The notes under the pieces: generated by a model | Told to the model about the DNA's origin: nothing | What the model saw: only the letters and a program-made list of their open reading frames with translations | Databases searched by the model: none | Shown here: one piece after another, positions 1-7,934 of the stretch | Layout: every line of letters starts with the position of its first letter | Position numbering within the stretch: the first letter of the stretch is position 1 | Program-made: the position numbers and the translations under genes | Assembly (NCBI RefSeq): GCF_007558815.1 | Contig: NZ_VLTJ01000033.1 | Location: 1 to 33,848, forward strand | Origin: Verticiella sediminum | Lineage (GTDB): Bacteria > Pseudomonadota > Gammaproteobacteria > Burkholderiales > Burkholderiaceae_B | DNA: 33,848 bases | Direction: 5' to 3'

Positions 1-451
1 GCACCTTGTCGCGCAATGCGGCCGGCAGCGCGCCGCGCACCGCACGGCCCGCCGCCAGCGCCGGCCCGAACGCACGCGAGTTGAGCCCTTCCTTGAGCGT
101 CCAGCGCACCACCTTTTCCTGCAGGGGGCGGGGGACCTGCGCATCCACCACGCGGCGGCCGATGTCCAGCAGCCGCCCATACTGCACCCCGCTCGGACAT
201 GTGCTCTCGCAATTCCGGCAGGTCAGGCAGCGGTCCAGGTGCTGCTGGGTCGAGCGCGTCGGCGCGACGCCCTCCATCACCTGCTTCATCAGGTAGATCC
301 GCCCGCGCGGCCCGTCCAGCTCGTCGCCAAGCAGCAGATAGGTCGGACAGGTGGCCGTGCAGAAGCCGCAATGCACGCATTGGCGCAGGATGGCCTCGGC
401 CTCCGCGGCATCGGGGTCGTTGCGAAACTCGGGGCCTAGGGTGCATTGCAT
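1..451 (-). CDS. glcF: Glycolate oxidase iron-sulfur subunit GlcF (N-terminal part; cut by the window edge)
   Basis: This is the iron-sulfur subunit of the membrane-associated glycolate oxidase GlcDEF, which oxidises glycolate to glyoxylate and passes electrons to the respiratory chain. About 150 N-terminal residues are visible and the rest lies beyond base 1. The first ferredoxin-type 4Fe-4S motif reads CVHCGFCTATCPTY near residue 25 and a second reads CLTCRNCESTCPSG near residue 75, as in GlcF and other CCG-domain oxidoreductase subunits. The ATG at 451 is preceded by AGGA about 7 bases upstream. The gene starts 19 bases after the glcE stop on the same strand, so it is cotranscribed with glcE. 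The call is firm; only the truncation limits it. Confidence 0.93.
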   Translation of the reverse strand, partial: MQCTLGPEFRNDPDAAEAEAILRQCVHCGFCTATCPTYLLLGDELDGPRGRIYLMKQVMEGVAPTRSTQQHLDRCLTCRNCESTCPSGVQYGRLLDIGRRVVDAQVPRPLQEKVVRWTLKEGLNSRAFGPALAAGRAVRGALPAALRDKV

Positions 452-470
452 GCCGGATTCCTGGCGGTGC

Positions 471-1553
471 TCAGAGGCCGGCGTACATGCGGCCAGGGTT
501 GAAGATACCCGCGGGGTCGAACGCCTTGCGCAGGGCACGGTGAATGGCGCTGGTGGCGTCCGCCACCGCGTCGAAACGGGCGGGCACGGCGGCGGCGCCG
601 GCGCCGACACGGAACAGGGTGGCATGGCCGCCCACCGCGCGGGCAGCCGAGCGCAGGGCATGCGCCGCGTCCAGCGGGGCGCGGTACCAGCGCAGGCCGC
701 CATGCCATTCGATGGTCGGGCCGGCGCCGGGCACGGCCAGCACCGCGGCGGTCTGCGGCACCGAGATCCGCCACAGCCCTTCGCCGGCCTGCGGCTGGAA
801 GTCGGCCAGCGTGTGGTCGCGGCAGGCCGCCCAGCCTTCCTGGGCCTTGCCTGCATCGAGCGCTTCGCCGCCCATGCGGGCCTGCGCGGCTTCGACCGCT
901 GCGCGGGCGCCGCACAGGCGCACATAGAGCGTGCCGCCCTGCGCGTCGCTCCAGCGGCTCGCATTCAGGGGCAGGGGCTGGCCGCCCCAGGCATGCAGCC
1001 GCTGCAGGGCCTCGGCCTCGCTACAGGCGTAGCGCAGCGTGAGGTCGGCGGGCGGCACCGGCAGCACCTTCAGGCTGGCGGCGGTGATCAGGCCGAGCTG
1101 CCCGAGCGAGCCGGCCAGCACGCGGGAGATGTCGTAGCCGGCGACGTTCTTCATCACCTGGCCGCCGAAATGCAGGTGCTCGCCCTTGCCGTTGATGAGG
1201 GTGGCGCCCAGCACGTAGTCGCGCACGCAGCCCACGCTCGCCCGCGCCGGGCCGGACAGCCCCGCGGCGAGCATGCCGCCCACGGTGCCGCCCTCGCCGA
1301 AGTGCGGTGGATCGAAGGGCAGGTACTGGCGCTGCTGCGCGAGGTGCTCCTGCAGTTCGCGCAGCAGCGTGCCGGCGCCCACGGTCACCACCAGTTCGCT
1401 GGGCTCGTAGGCATGGATGCCGGCCAGGCCGCGCGTGTCGAGCAGTTCGCCAGTGGCCGGTTCGCCGTAGAAATCCTTGGTGCCGCCGCCGCGGATGCGC
1501 AGCGCCGTGCCATTGGCCGCCGCTGCCCTGATGCGTTTGATGTATTCGTCCAT
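471..1553 (-). CDS. glcE: Glycolate oxidase FAD-binding subunit GlcE
   Basis: GlcE is the second flavoprotein subunit of glycolate oxidase. The 360-residue protein has the usual family length. Its N-terminal PCMH-type FAD domain shows RIRGGGTKDFYG near residue 20, then EGGTVGGMLAAGLSGP, VRDYVLGATLINGKG and GGQVMKNVAGYDISR, a series typical of GlcE. The C-terminus ends in the FDPAGIFNPGRMY motif shared by GlcD and GlcE. The ATG at 1553 gives a protein without extra N-terminal sequence. It lies between glcD and glcF on the same strand but is separated from glcD by 283 bases that hold tandem repeats. Those repeats could reduce its expression relative to glcD. Confidence 0.94.
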   Translation of the reverse strand: MDEYIKRIRAAAANGTALRIRGGGTKDFYGEPATGELLDTRGLAGIHAYEPSELVVTVGAGTLLRELQEHLAQQRQYLPFDPPHFGEGGTVGGMLAAGLSGPARASVGCVRDYVLGATLINGKGEHLHFGGQVMKNVAGYDISRVLAGSLGQLGLITAASLKVLPVPPADLTLRYACSEAEALQRLHAWGGQPLPLNASRWSDAQGGTLYVRLCGARAAVEAAQARMGGEALDAGKAQEGWAACRDHTLADFQPQAGEGLWRISVPQTAAVLAVPGAGPTIEWHGGLRWYRAPLDAAHALRSAARAVGGHATLFRVGAGAAAVPARFDAVADATSAIHRALRKAFDPAGIFNPGRMYAGL

Positions 1554-1559
1554 GGACTG

Positions 1560-1740
1560 TCAGCCTTCGCCCGGCCGCCCGAAGGAGGCTGAAGCCCCCT
1601 CGGGGGGCAGCGAGCACAGTGAGCGTGGGGGTCGTTTCATTCAGCCTTCGCCCGGCCGCCCGAAGGAGGCTGAAGCCCCCTCGGGGGGCAGCGAGCGCAG
1701 TGAGCGTGGGGGTCGTTTCATTCAGCCTTCGCCCGGCCGC
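1560..1740. repeat. 81-bp tandem direct repeat inside the glc operon
   Basis: Two full 81-bp copies (1560-1640 and 1641-1721) differ at one base, A at 1616 against G at 1697. A third partial copy (1722-1740) stops after about 19 bases. Each unit holds the self-complementary core GCCCCCTCGGGGGGC, which would fold into a hairpin. On the minus strand the unit resembles the GC-rich intergenic palindromes I recall from Burkholderiales genomes. It separates glcD from glcE. The remaining bases up to the glcD stop (1741-1836) carry no gene; they include CCCC-TTTGA-GGGG-type short inverted sequence and a run of nine G at 1821-1829. Confidence 0.9.
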
Positions 1741-1836
1741 GATGCCATCCAGGGCACAGCGGATCCGGCTTTGCCGGTCCGCCAGTGCCGCCCCTTTGAG
1801 GGGGCGCGCGTCAGCGCGTAGGGGGGGGGTCTCATT

Positions 1837-3312
1837 CTAAAAACGGGGAAGCTCGGGGTGGGGCAGGGCGCCTGCGCGCACCAGCATGCGCCCGTACTCG
1901 GCGCAGCGCGCCAGGGTCGGGATGGCCTTGCCCGGGTTGAGATTGCCCGCCGGATCGAAGGCCGCCTTCACCGCCAGCATCTGGGCATTCTCCTGGGCGC
2001 TGAACTGTACGCACATGCTGTTCAGCTTTTCCACGCCCACGCCGTGCTCGCCCGATACGGTGCCGCCCATGGCCACGCTGGTTTCCAGGATGTCCGCGCC
2101 GAAATGCTCGGCGCGTTCGAGTTCGTCGGGGTCGTTGGCGTCGAACAGCACCAGCGGGTGCAGGTTGCCGTCGCCGGCATGGAACACATTGCAGCAGCGC
2201 AGGCCGTACTTGCCTTCCATCTCCTGGATCGCGAGCAGCATGTCGGCCAGGCGCCGGCGCGGAATGGTCGAATCCAGGCACATATAGTCCGGGCTGATGC
2301 GCCCCGACGCGGGAAACGCGTTCTTGCGTCCGCTCCAGAAGCGCAGGCGCTCGGCCTCGTCGCGGCTCACGGCGATCGCCGTCGCGCCCGCGCCGCGCAG
2401 TACGGCCGTCATGCGCTCGATCTCCTCGGCGACTTCCTCGGGCGTGCCGTCGGATTCACAGAGCAGGATGGCCGCGGCGTCCAGATCGTAGCCGGCATGC
2501 ACGAAGTCCTCGACCGCCGCCGTCATGGGCCGATCCATCATTTCCAGGCCTGCCGGGATGATGCCGGCCGCGATCACCGCCGCCACCGCGTCGCCGGCAT
2601 GCCGCACGTCGCCAAAGCTCGCCATGATGCAGCGCGCGAGCTGCGGCCGGGGTACCAGGCGGACAGTGACTTCCAGCGTGACGGCGAGCATGCCTTCGCT
2701 GCCCACGATGAGCGGCAGCAGGTCGAGGCCCGGCGCATCGAGGGCCTCGGAGCCGAAGGTGACGGCTTCGCCGTGCGCGTCGTAGCCGCGTACGCACAGC
2801 ACGTTGTGCAGGGTGAGCCCGTACTTCAGGCAATGCACGCCGCCCGAGTTCTCGGCCACGTTGCCGCCGATGGTGCAGGCGATCTGGCTGGAAGGATCGG
2901 GCGCGTAGTACAGGCCGTAGGGCGCGGCCGCTTCGCTGATCGCGATGTTGCGCACGCCGCACTGGACGCGCGCGGTGCGCGCCACAGGGTCGACCTCGAG
3001 AATGCGATTGAAGCGCGCGAGCGAGAGAGTGAGCCCGGCGGTGTGCGGCATGGCGCCGCCCGAGAGGCCGGTGCCGGCGCCGCGTGCGACCACCGGCACG
3101 CCCAGCGCGTGACAGGCGCGCAGGATCGCCTGCACCTGCGCTTCGGTCTCGGGCAGCGCGACAGCCATGGGCCGGGCCCGATAGGCGGTCAGGCCATCGC
3201 ACTCGTAGGGAATGGTGTCTTCCTTGCGCCAGAGCAGCGCAGGGCCCGGCAGCAGGGGCGATAACCTGGCGATCAAGGCCGCCTGCCTGGCGCTGAGATC
3301 TTCGACTTGCAT
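1837..3312 (-). CDS. glcD: Glycolate oxidase FAD-linked subunit GlcD
   Basis: GlcD is the catalytic FAD subunit of glycolate oxidase, related to D-lactate dehydrogenases of the VAO/PCMH fold. At 491 residues it is close to the E. coli length (about 499). The N-terminal FAD domain carries VVARGAGTGLSGGAMPH near residue 95 and CTIGGNVAENSGGVHCLKYG near residue 145. The C-terminal cap contains CCNVFHAGDGNLHP near residue 375 and GGTVSGEHGVGVEK near residue 420, both family signatures. It ends with the FDPAGNLNPGK motif. The start at 3312 lies 47 bases after the stop of an upstream Bug receptor gene on the same strand, so it may be cotranscribed with that gene. Confidence 0.95.
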   Translation of the reverse strand: MQVEDLSARQAALIARLSPLLPGPALLWRKEDTIPYECDGLTAYRARPMAVALPETEAQVQAILRACHALGVPVVARGAGTGLSGGAMPHTAGLTLSLARFNRILEVDPVARTARVQCGVRNIAISEAAAPYGLYYAPDPSSQIACTIGGNVAENSGGVHCLKYGLTLHNVLCVRGYDAHGEAVTFGSEALDAPGLDLLPLIVGSEGMLAVTLEVTVRLVPRPQLARCIMASFGDVRHAGDAVAAVIAAGIIPAGLEMMDRPMTAAVEDFVHAGYDLDAAAILLCESDGTPEEVAEEIERMTAVLRGAGATAIAVSRDEAERLRFWSGRKNAFPASGRISPDYMCLDSTIPRRRLADMLLAIQEMEGKYGLRCCNVFHAGDGNLHPLVLFDANDPDELERAEHFGADILETSVAMGGTVSGEHGVGVEKLNSMCVQFSAQENAQMLAVKAAFDPAGNLNPGKAIPTLARCAEYGRMLVRAGALPHPELPRF

Positions 3313-3359
3313 ACTGCCGGCTTACCTTCTCCATGTCGGGCGCGGGATACGCCCGAGTC

Positions 3360-4331
3360 TCATTCGACCTTGATGCCTTCCTGCTGGATCAGGGCCGCCC
3401 AGCGTGCGGTCTCCGCACGTACCATCTCCTCGAACTCGGTGCCGTCGCTGTTGACGATCTGAAAGCCGTCGCGTTCCATGCGGGCGGTCACTTCAGGGTC
3501 TTCGAGGGTTTCGCGCAGGGCCCGGCCGACGTGCTCCCGCACATGCTCGGGAAGGCCCGCGGGCGCGAGCATCCCGACCCAGGAGCGCGCCTCGTAATCG
3601 GGTACGGATTCGGCGATTATAGGTGCCGACGGGAGCTGTTCGACGGGGCTCTTGCTGCCGATGGCCAGTACATTGGCGCGATCCGTCTGCGCGTAGCCGA
3701 TCACCGTGGGCAGGCTCGCCACCACCATGTCGACTTCGCCTCCCAGCAAGGCCGTCAGCATCGGCCCGCCGCCGCGATAGGGAACGTGCGTGATGTCGAC
3801 CCCCGCCATGCGGGCAAAGGCGAGCGCATTGAGATGGTTGGAGCCGCCGACGCCCGAGGAGCCGTAGTTCAGCGTGCCCGGCGCCGCCTTGGCGGCCTCG
3901 AGGACGGCGTCCACGCTCTCGAGGCCGGACTTCTTCGAGGTCACCAGCGCGACCGGCATGGTCCCGATCAGCCCGATGTAGTCGAACGATTGGAACGTGT
4001 CGTACTTGATGTCGTACAGGCTCTGGTTGACGGCATGGGAGTCGAACACCAGGAGCAGGGTATAGCCGTCGGCGTCGGCCCTGGCCACCTCCTGGGTACC
4101 GATGGTCCCGGATGCGCCACCCTTGTTGTCGATGATGACGGTCTGCCCGATCGCCTGGGCGAACCGCTGCGATATCGTGCGCGCCACGTAGTCCACCGAG
4201 CCGCCCGGCGGGAACGGGACGATGAGCCGGATGGGCTTGTCCGGATAGGCCTCGGACTTGGCCTGTGCATAGGGCGTGAGGGCGGCAAGTGCCGCGCCGG
4301 CGAGGCAAGCCAACAGCTTTCTGCGTTGCAT
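3360..4331 (-). CDS. Bug/TctC-family periplasmic solute receptor
   Basis: This is a tripartite-tricarboxylate-type extracytoplasmic receptor of the Bug family, usually binding a small carboxylate or amide. The 323-residue product has a cleavable signal peptide (about 24 residues ending AYAQA-like at YAQAKSEA). It then shows the family blocks PDKPIRLIVPFPPGGSVDY, DNKGGASGTIGTQEVARA, YGSSGVGGSNH and THVPYRGGGPMLTALLGGEVD. No TctA/TctB permease lies in the window. It sits 61 bases after the fused dehydrogenase-reductase gene and 47 bases before glcD, all on the same strand. The ligand is not predictable; context suggests a carboxylate fed to the CoA-dependent genes upstream or to glycolate oxidation. 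Confidence 0.92.
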   Translation of the reverse strand: MQRRKLLACLAGAALAALTPYAQAKSEAYPDKPIRLIVPFPPGGSVDYVARTISQRFAQAIGQTVIIDNKGGASGTIGTQEVARADADGYTLLLVFDSHAVNQSLYDIKYDTFQSFDYIGLIGTMPVALVTSKKSGLESVDAVLEAAKAAPGTLNYGSSGVGGSNHLNALAFARMAGVDITHVPYRGGGPMLTALLGGEVDMVVASLPTVIGYAQTDRANVLAIGSKSPVEQLPSAPIIAESVPDYEARSWVGMLAPAGLPEHVREHVGRALRETLEDPEVTARMERDGFQIVNSDGTEFEEMVRAETARWAALIQQEGIKVE

Positions 4332-4392
4332 AGGGTGTCTCCTCCCATGATGAGATGCAGCGTTGTCGTGTACTTGTATGGCGCAGCGTCCC

Positions 4393-6591
4393 TCAGTCGA
4401 TCTGCACGACGACCCGGCCGCGGATCTTGCCGGCCAGCAGCTCGGGGGCGAGCGCGAGGGCGTCGGGCAGGCTGACGGTGCGCGTGTTGCTGTCGAGCAC
4501 GTCGGCGGGCAGGTCCCGCGCGAGGCGCTGCCAGGCCTGCAGCCGGCGCTCGCGCGGCGCCTGGACGCTGTCGATGCCGATCAGCGAAACGCCTCTGAGG
4601 ATGAAGGGCGCGACCGTGGCGGGCAGGTCCATGCCCTGGGCCAGACCGCAGGCCGCGACGACGCCGCCGTAGCGCGTGCCGGCCAGGACGTTGGCGAGCG
4701 TATGGCTGCCGACGCAGTCGACGGCGGCTGCCCAGTTCTCTTTTTGCAGCGGCTTGCCGGCGTTCGACAGCAGGTTGCGATCCATGATGGCGCTTGCGCC
4801 CAGGGCACGCAGGTGAGGCTCCTCCTCGCGCCGCCCGGTCGAGGCCGTGACCAGATGACCGGCGCGCGCCAGCAGCGCGATGGCGATGCTGCCCACGCCG
4901 CCGTTGGCGCCGGTGACGAGCACGGGGCCCGCGCCGGGGGCGACGCCATGGGCTTGCAGCGCCATGACGCAGAGCATGGCGGTATAGCCGGCCGTGCCGA
5001 TGGCCATGGCATGGGCGGGCGACATGCCGTGCGGCAGCGGAATGAGCCAGTCGGCGCGCACGCTCGCGTAGCCCGCGAGCCCGCCCCAGTGCGCCTCGCC
5101 CACGCCCCAGCCGTTGAGCAGGACGGCGTCGCCCACCTGATACCGCGGGTCGGCGCTGCGCTCGACGGTGCCCACGAAGTCGATGCCGGGCACCATCGGG
5201 AAGCTGCGCACGACGGGCGAGCTGCCGGTGATCGCCAGGGCGTCCTTGTAGTTCAAGGTCGAATGGCTGACTTTCACCAGGACTTCGCCTTCGGGCAGCG
5301 CATCCGGCGTCAGCGTGCGCAGTTCGGCGCGGGTGCGGCCCTCGCCGTCCTTGGTGAGGTGGATCGCGGCGAATTCCGCGGTGCCGCCGTCCTTCGTGCG
5401 TGCAGCGTCGGTCCGCGCGCTGTGCCGAAAGCTCGGCATGTAGCGCTGCACGAGGGTGGTCGCGATGCGCTCGCGCATCATCTCGTTGGAGCCGTCGGCC
5501 AGGCAGAGCGCCTTGGCGGCGAGCAGCTTGCGCGAGAGGGATTCGGCCTGCGTCAGGCCGCGCGCCCCCATGGCCTGCATGCACTGGGCGATGGCGGGCA
5601 GGCAGTGTTCGCCCGCGTGCAGCTTGGCGGTGGCCGCCGCCTCCATCGCCTGGTCGTCGTCCGCCTCGATGTGCCGCGTGGCCGCCTCGGTGAGCCGGAT
5701 GAGGATGTCGTGCTGGGTGGCGGCATCGACCAGCGACCAGCGCAGGCCCTGCTGGTTGAGGACCGGCTGGCCGAACGCCACCCGCGAGGCGGTGTGCCGG
5801 ACCGCCTGCTCGAGCGCGGCGTGCATCAGCCCGCAGGCCATGGCGGCCACATGCACGCGGGCTTTGTTCACCCCCGCCATGGCTTGCCGGAAGCCGTCCC
5901 CGGGCGCGTACAGCATGTCGCTTTCGGCGGCCAGGTAGTCGTGCAGCCGGAACCCGCCCACGCCCGCGCCCTCCAGGCCGTCCAGCGGCTGATCCAGGAT
6001 GCGCGTGCAAACGGCCGGATCGTCCAGGCGCACGATGAAGCAGGCGATACCCGCGGCGCCGCGCTGCTCGTCGGTCTGCGCGAAGACGAGCGCAATCTCG
6101 CCGCCGTGGACGTTGGCCACCCATTGCTTCTCGCCGTTGAGCAGCCAGCCCTGGGGCGTCTTGCGGGCCTGCATGCGGATCGCGGAGAAGTCGCTGCCGG
6201 CGCCGGGCTCCGACATGGCCGTGCAGCCGATCAACTCTCCCCGCAGCATGGGCGGCAGATAGGTCGCTCTGGCCTGGGCGTTGGCGTCCTCGGCGATACG
6301 GACCATCGCGCTGTGATGGTTGATGAAGCTGAAGGCAAAACCGAAGTCCAGGCTCGCCAGGGTGCGCGCCGCGGCCACCCGGCCGGCGAACGGCAGGCCC
6401 AGCCCGCCCATGGACCGGGGAATCTCGATGCCGGCCAGGCCAAGTTCGCAGGCGCGCCGTACCCACGGGCCGCTCCAGGCGTGCTCGCCGTTCAGGCCGG
6501 CCAGTTCAGGACGCACCTCGTCCTCGATATAGGCCCGCAGGGCCTCGGCAAGGGCGCCGACATCGGCGATGTCGGTGTCGATTCGATTCAT
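4393..6591 (-). CDS. Acyl-CoA dehydrogenase fused to acryloyl-CoA-reductase-type (AcuI/YhdH) MDR domain
   Basis: One 732-residue frame joins two enzymes usually encoded separately. Residues 1 to about 380 are an acyl-CoA dehydrogenase: CTAMSEPGAGSDFSAI (about 123-138) and LNGEKQWVANVHGGE (about 151-165) are the FAD and substrate blocks, and LADGSNEMMRE (364-374) is the C-terminal active-site block, with Asp366 where most family members have Glu. Residues about 405-732 are an AcuI/YhdH-type zinc-free medium-chain reductase: STLNYKDALAITG, FPMVPGIDFVGTVE, LLNGWGVGEAHWGG, the nucleotide-binding VTGANGGVGSIA (559-570) and APFILRGVSLIGIDS. The joining segment of about 20 residues has no stop; an internal ATG at 5439 (residue 385) could permit separate initiation. 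The start overlaps the CoA-transferase stop by ATGA. AcuI homologues reduce acryloyl-CoA to propionyl-CoA with NADPH; the substrate here is unknown. Confidence 0.88.
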   Translation of the reverse strand: MNRIDTDIADVGALAEALRAYIEDEVRPELAGLNGEHAWSGPWVRRACELGLAGIEIPRSMGGLGLPFAGRVAAARTLASLDFGFAFSFINHHSAMVRIAEDANAQARATYLPPMLRGELIGCTAMSEPGAGSDFSAIRMQARKTPQGWLLNGEKQWVANVHGGEIALVFAQTDEQRGAAGIACFIVRLDDPAVCTRILDQPLDGLEGAGVGGFRLHDYLAAESDMLYAPGDGFRQAMAGVNKARVHVAAMACGLMHAALEQAVRHTASRVAFGQPVLNQQGLRWSLVDAATQHDILIRLTEAATRHIEADDDQAMEAAATAKLHAGEHCLPAIAQCMQAMGARGLTQAESLSRKLLAAKALCLADGSNEMMRERIATTLVQRYMPSFRHSARTDAARTKDGGTAEFAAIHLTKDGEGRTRAELRTLTPDALPEGEVLVKVSHSTLNYKDALAITGSSPVVRSFPMVPGIDFVGTVERSADPRYQVGDAVLLNGWGVGEAHWGGLAGYASVRADWLIPLPHGMSPAHAMAIGTAGYTAMLCVMALQAHGVAPGAGPVLVTGANGGVGSIAIALLARAGHLVTASTGRREEEPHLRALGASAIMDRNLLSNAGKPLQKENWAAAVDCVGSHTLANVLAGTRYGGVVAACGLAQGMDLPATVAPFILRGVSLIGIDSVQAPRERRLQAWQRLARDLPADVLDSNTRTVSLPDALALAPELLAGKIRGRVVVQID

Positions 6592-7793
6592 GCCGCATCT
6601 CCCGTATGGCTGGTGGGGATCGCGCGAGCGTTGCGCAGCGCATCCAGGCGTTGGTCGTCGTACCCCGCGATCTCGCGCAGCACGGATTCGGTGTCCGCGC
6701 CATAGGCCGGCGGATAGTCCAGCGTCGGCCTGTCCGCGAACTTGAACGGATTGCCCAGCATCCGCACGCTCGCGCCGTCGCTGGGGCGCGTCACGTCCTC
6801 GACCATCCCGCGCGCGTTCACCAGGGGGTGCTGCAACGCTTCGTCGACGGACTGGACCACGGCGGCCGGCACGCGGCTGGCATTGAACAGCGCCAGCCAT
6901 TCGGCCGAAGGCCGAGTCGCGATGCGCTCGCCCAATGCCTGCGTCAAGGCATCCACATTGGCAATGCGCTGCGCGCCGGTGTCGAACCGGGGGTCGTCTG
7001 CCATCTCGGGCGCGTCCAGCACCTCGCAGAGCTTGCGCCAGAAGACTTCGCCGGTCGGCGCGAGCGCGATCCACTTGCCGTCGCTGGCCCGATAGGTGTC
7101 GCTGGGGGCGATCATCGCGTGCCGGGCGCCCGTCGCCTTCGGCACGGGGCCGCCGCACAGCCAGCCCTGTGCCTGCCAGGTCAGCAGCGCGATCTGGGCA
7201 TCGAAGAGCGATACCTGGATCTGCTCGCCCTTGCCTTGTGTGCGCGCCTTGAGCAGCGCCGCGGTCACGGCCAGCGCCAGATAGAGGCCGCCGGCCAGGT
7301 CGGCGATCTGGTAGCCGACGCGTACGGGCTTGCCATCCTCCTCGCCCGTGATGCTCATCACTCCGGCCATGGCCTGCAGCATGAGGTCGAAAGCCGGTGC
7401 GTCCGCGTACTCGCCCTGGTCGTGCAGGCCGATGAGCTGGGCCACGACAATGCGTGGATTGATGTGGCGCAGCGTCGCGAAATCCACCCCCAGGCGGGCC
7501 GGTACCGACGGTGCGAAGCCATGGATCACGGCATCGGCCTCGCGCACCAGATCGTCGAAGGCGGCCTTGCCGGCGGGCGACTTCAAGTCCAGGGCGACAC
7601 AGCGCTTGCCGCGATTGACCGAGAGAAAGAACGGCGACTCCATCTCGGGCGACACCGGCGGGACCTTGCGCGCGTAGTCGCCGTCGAGCGATTCCACCTT
7701 GATGACATCGGCCCCGAGCTGTGCCAGTAGCTGGCCGGCGAACGGGCCGCCCAGTACCCAGCTCAGATCGAGAATCCTGACTCCGGAAAGCAT
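6588..7793 (-). CDS. CaiB/BaiF-family (class III) acyl-CoA transferase
   Basis: Class III CoA-transferases move CoA between carboxylic acids through an aspartyl-CoA thioester. The protein (401 residues from this start) opens with LSGVRILDLSWVLGGPFAGQLL and LGADVIKVES, followed by NRGKRCVALDLK and VIHGFAPSVPARLGVD. The block FDLMLQAMAGVMSITG contains the conserved Asp of the family. I chose the ATG at 7793 because GGAGGAG lies 9 bases upstream; the upstream ATG at 7811 would place that site inside the coding region. Its stop overlaps the fused dehydrogenase-reductase start by four bases, implying translational coupling. It probably activates the carboxylate that the fusion enzyme then oxidises or reduces. 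The substrate is unknown. Confidence 0.93.
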   Translation of the reverse strand: MLSGVRILDLSWVLGGPFAGQLLAQLGADVIKVESLDGDYARKVPPVSPEMESPFFLSVNRGKRCVALDLKSPAGKAAFDDLVREADAVIHGFAPSVPARLGVDFATLRHINPRIVVAQLIGLHDQGEYADAPAFDLMLQAMAGVMSITGEEDGKPVRVGYQIADLAGGLYLALAVTAALLKARTQGKGEQIQVSLFDAQIALLTWQAQGWLCGGPVPKATGARHAMIAPSDTYRASDGKWIALAPTGEVFWRKLCEVLDAPEMADDPRFDTGAQRIANVDALTQALGERIATRPSAEWLALFNASRVPAAVVQSVDEALQHPLVNARGMVEDVTRPSDGASVRMLGNPFKFADRPTLDYPPAYGADTESVLREIAGYDDQRLDALRNARAIPTSHTGDAA

Positions 7794-7934
7794 GGCGTGC
7801 GTCTCCTCCACGGCCTTCGTGTTTCATGAACCGCAGGCCGTCATGCGGACTGCGGGAGCATTCCAACACGCGGCCTGGGCCCGATCAAACGATATAAACT
7901 CGTCGGACTTGATAAAAAAATTCACAGGAGACCG
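7794..7934. promoter_or_regulatory. Divergent promoter region between caiB-like gene and lysR
   Basis: This 141-base gap separates the divergently transcribed LysR gene and the CoA-transferase operon, the usual layout for LysR control of a neighbouring operon. It holds an AT-rich island at 7884-7924 with ATCAA (7884-7888) and TTGAT (7909-7913) as an inverted pair and TATAAA near 7893 as a possible -10 element. AGGAGA lies just upstream of the lysR ATG. The exact LysR box and -35 elements are not clear to me. Confidence 0.5.

Noticed and set aside
1560-1740. CRISPR array
   Set aside because: The repeats are contiguous 81-bp tandem units with no variable spacers, and there are no cas genes.
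1477-1840. Small open frames over the 81-bp repeats
   Set aside because: They simply translate the repeat (repeated PSPGRPKEAEAPSGGS-type segments) and have no ribosome site; the DNA is a non-coding repeat.
7794-7811. Upstream start at 7811 for the CoA-transferase gene
   Set aside because: The GGAGGAG ribosome site would lie inside the coding region, whereas the ATG at 7793 is spaced correctly from it.
6592-7869. Extension of the dehydrogenase-reductase frame upstream to 7869, giving an 1158-residue protein
   Set aside because: The extra sequence is the out-of-frame shadow of the CoA-transferase gene and has no family resemblance. The ATG at 6591 overlaps that gene's stop and opens directly into the dehydrogenase domain.
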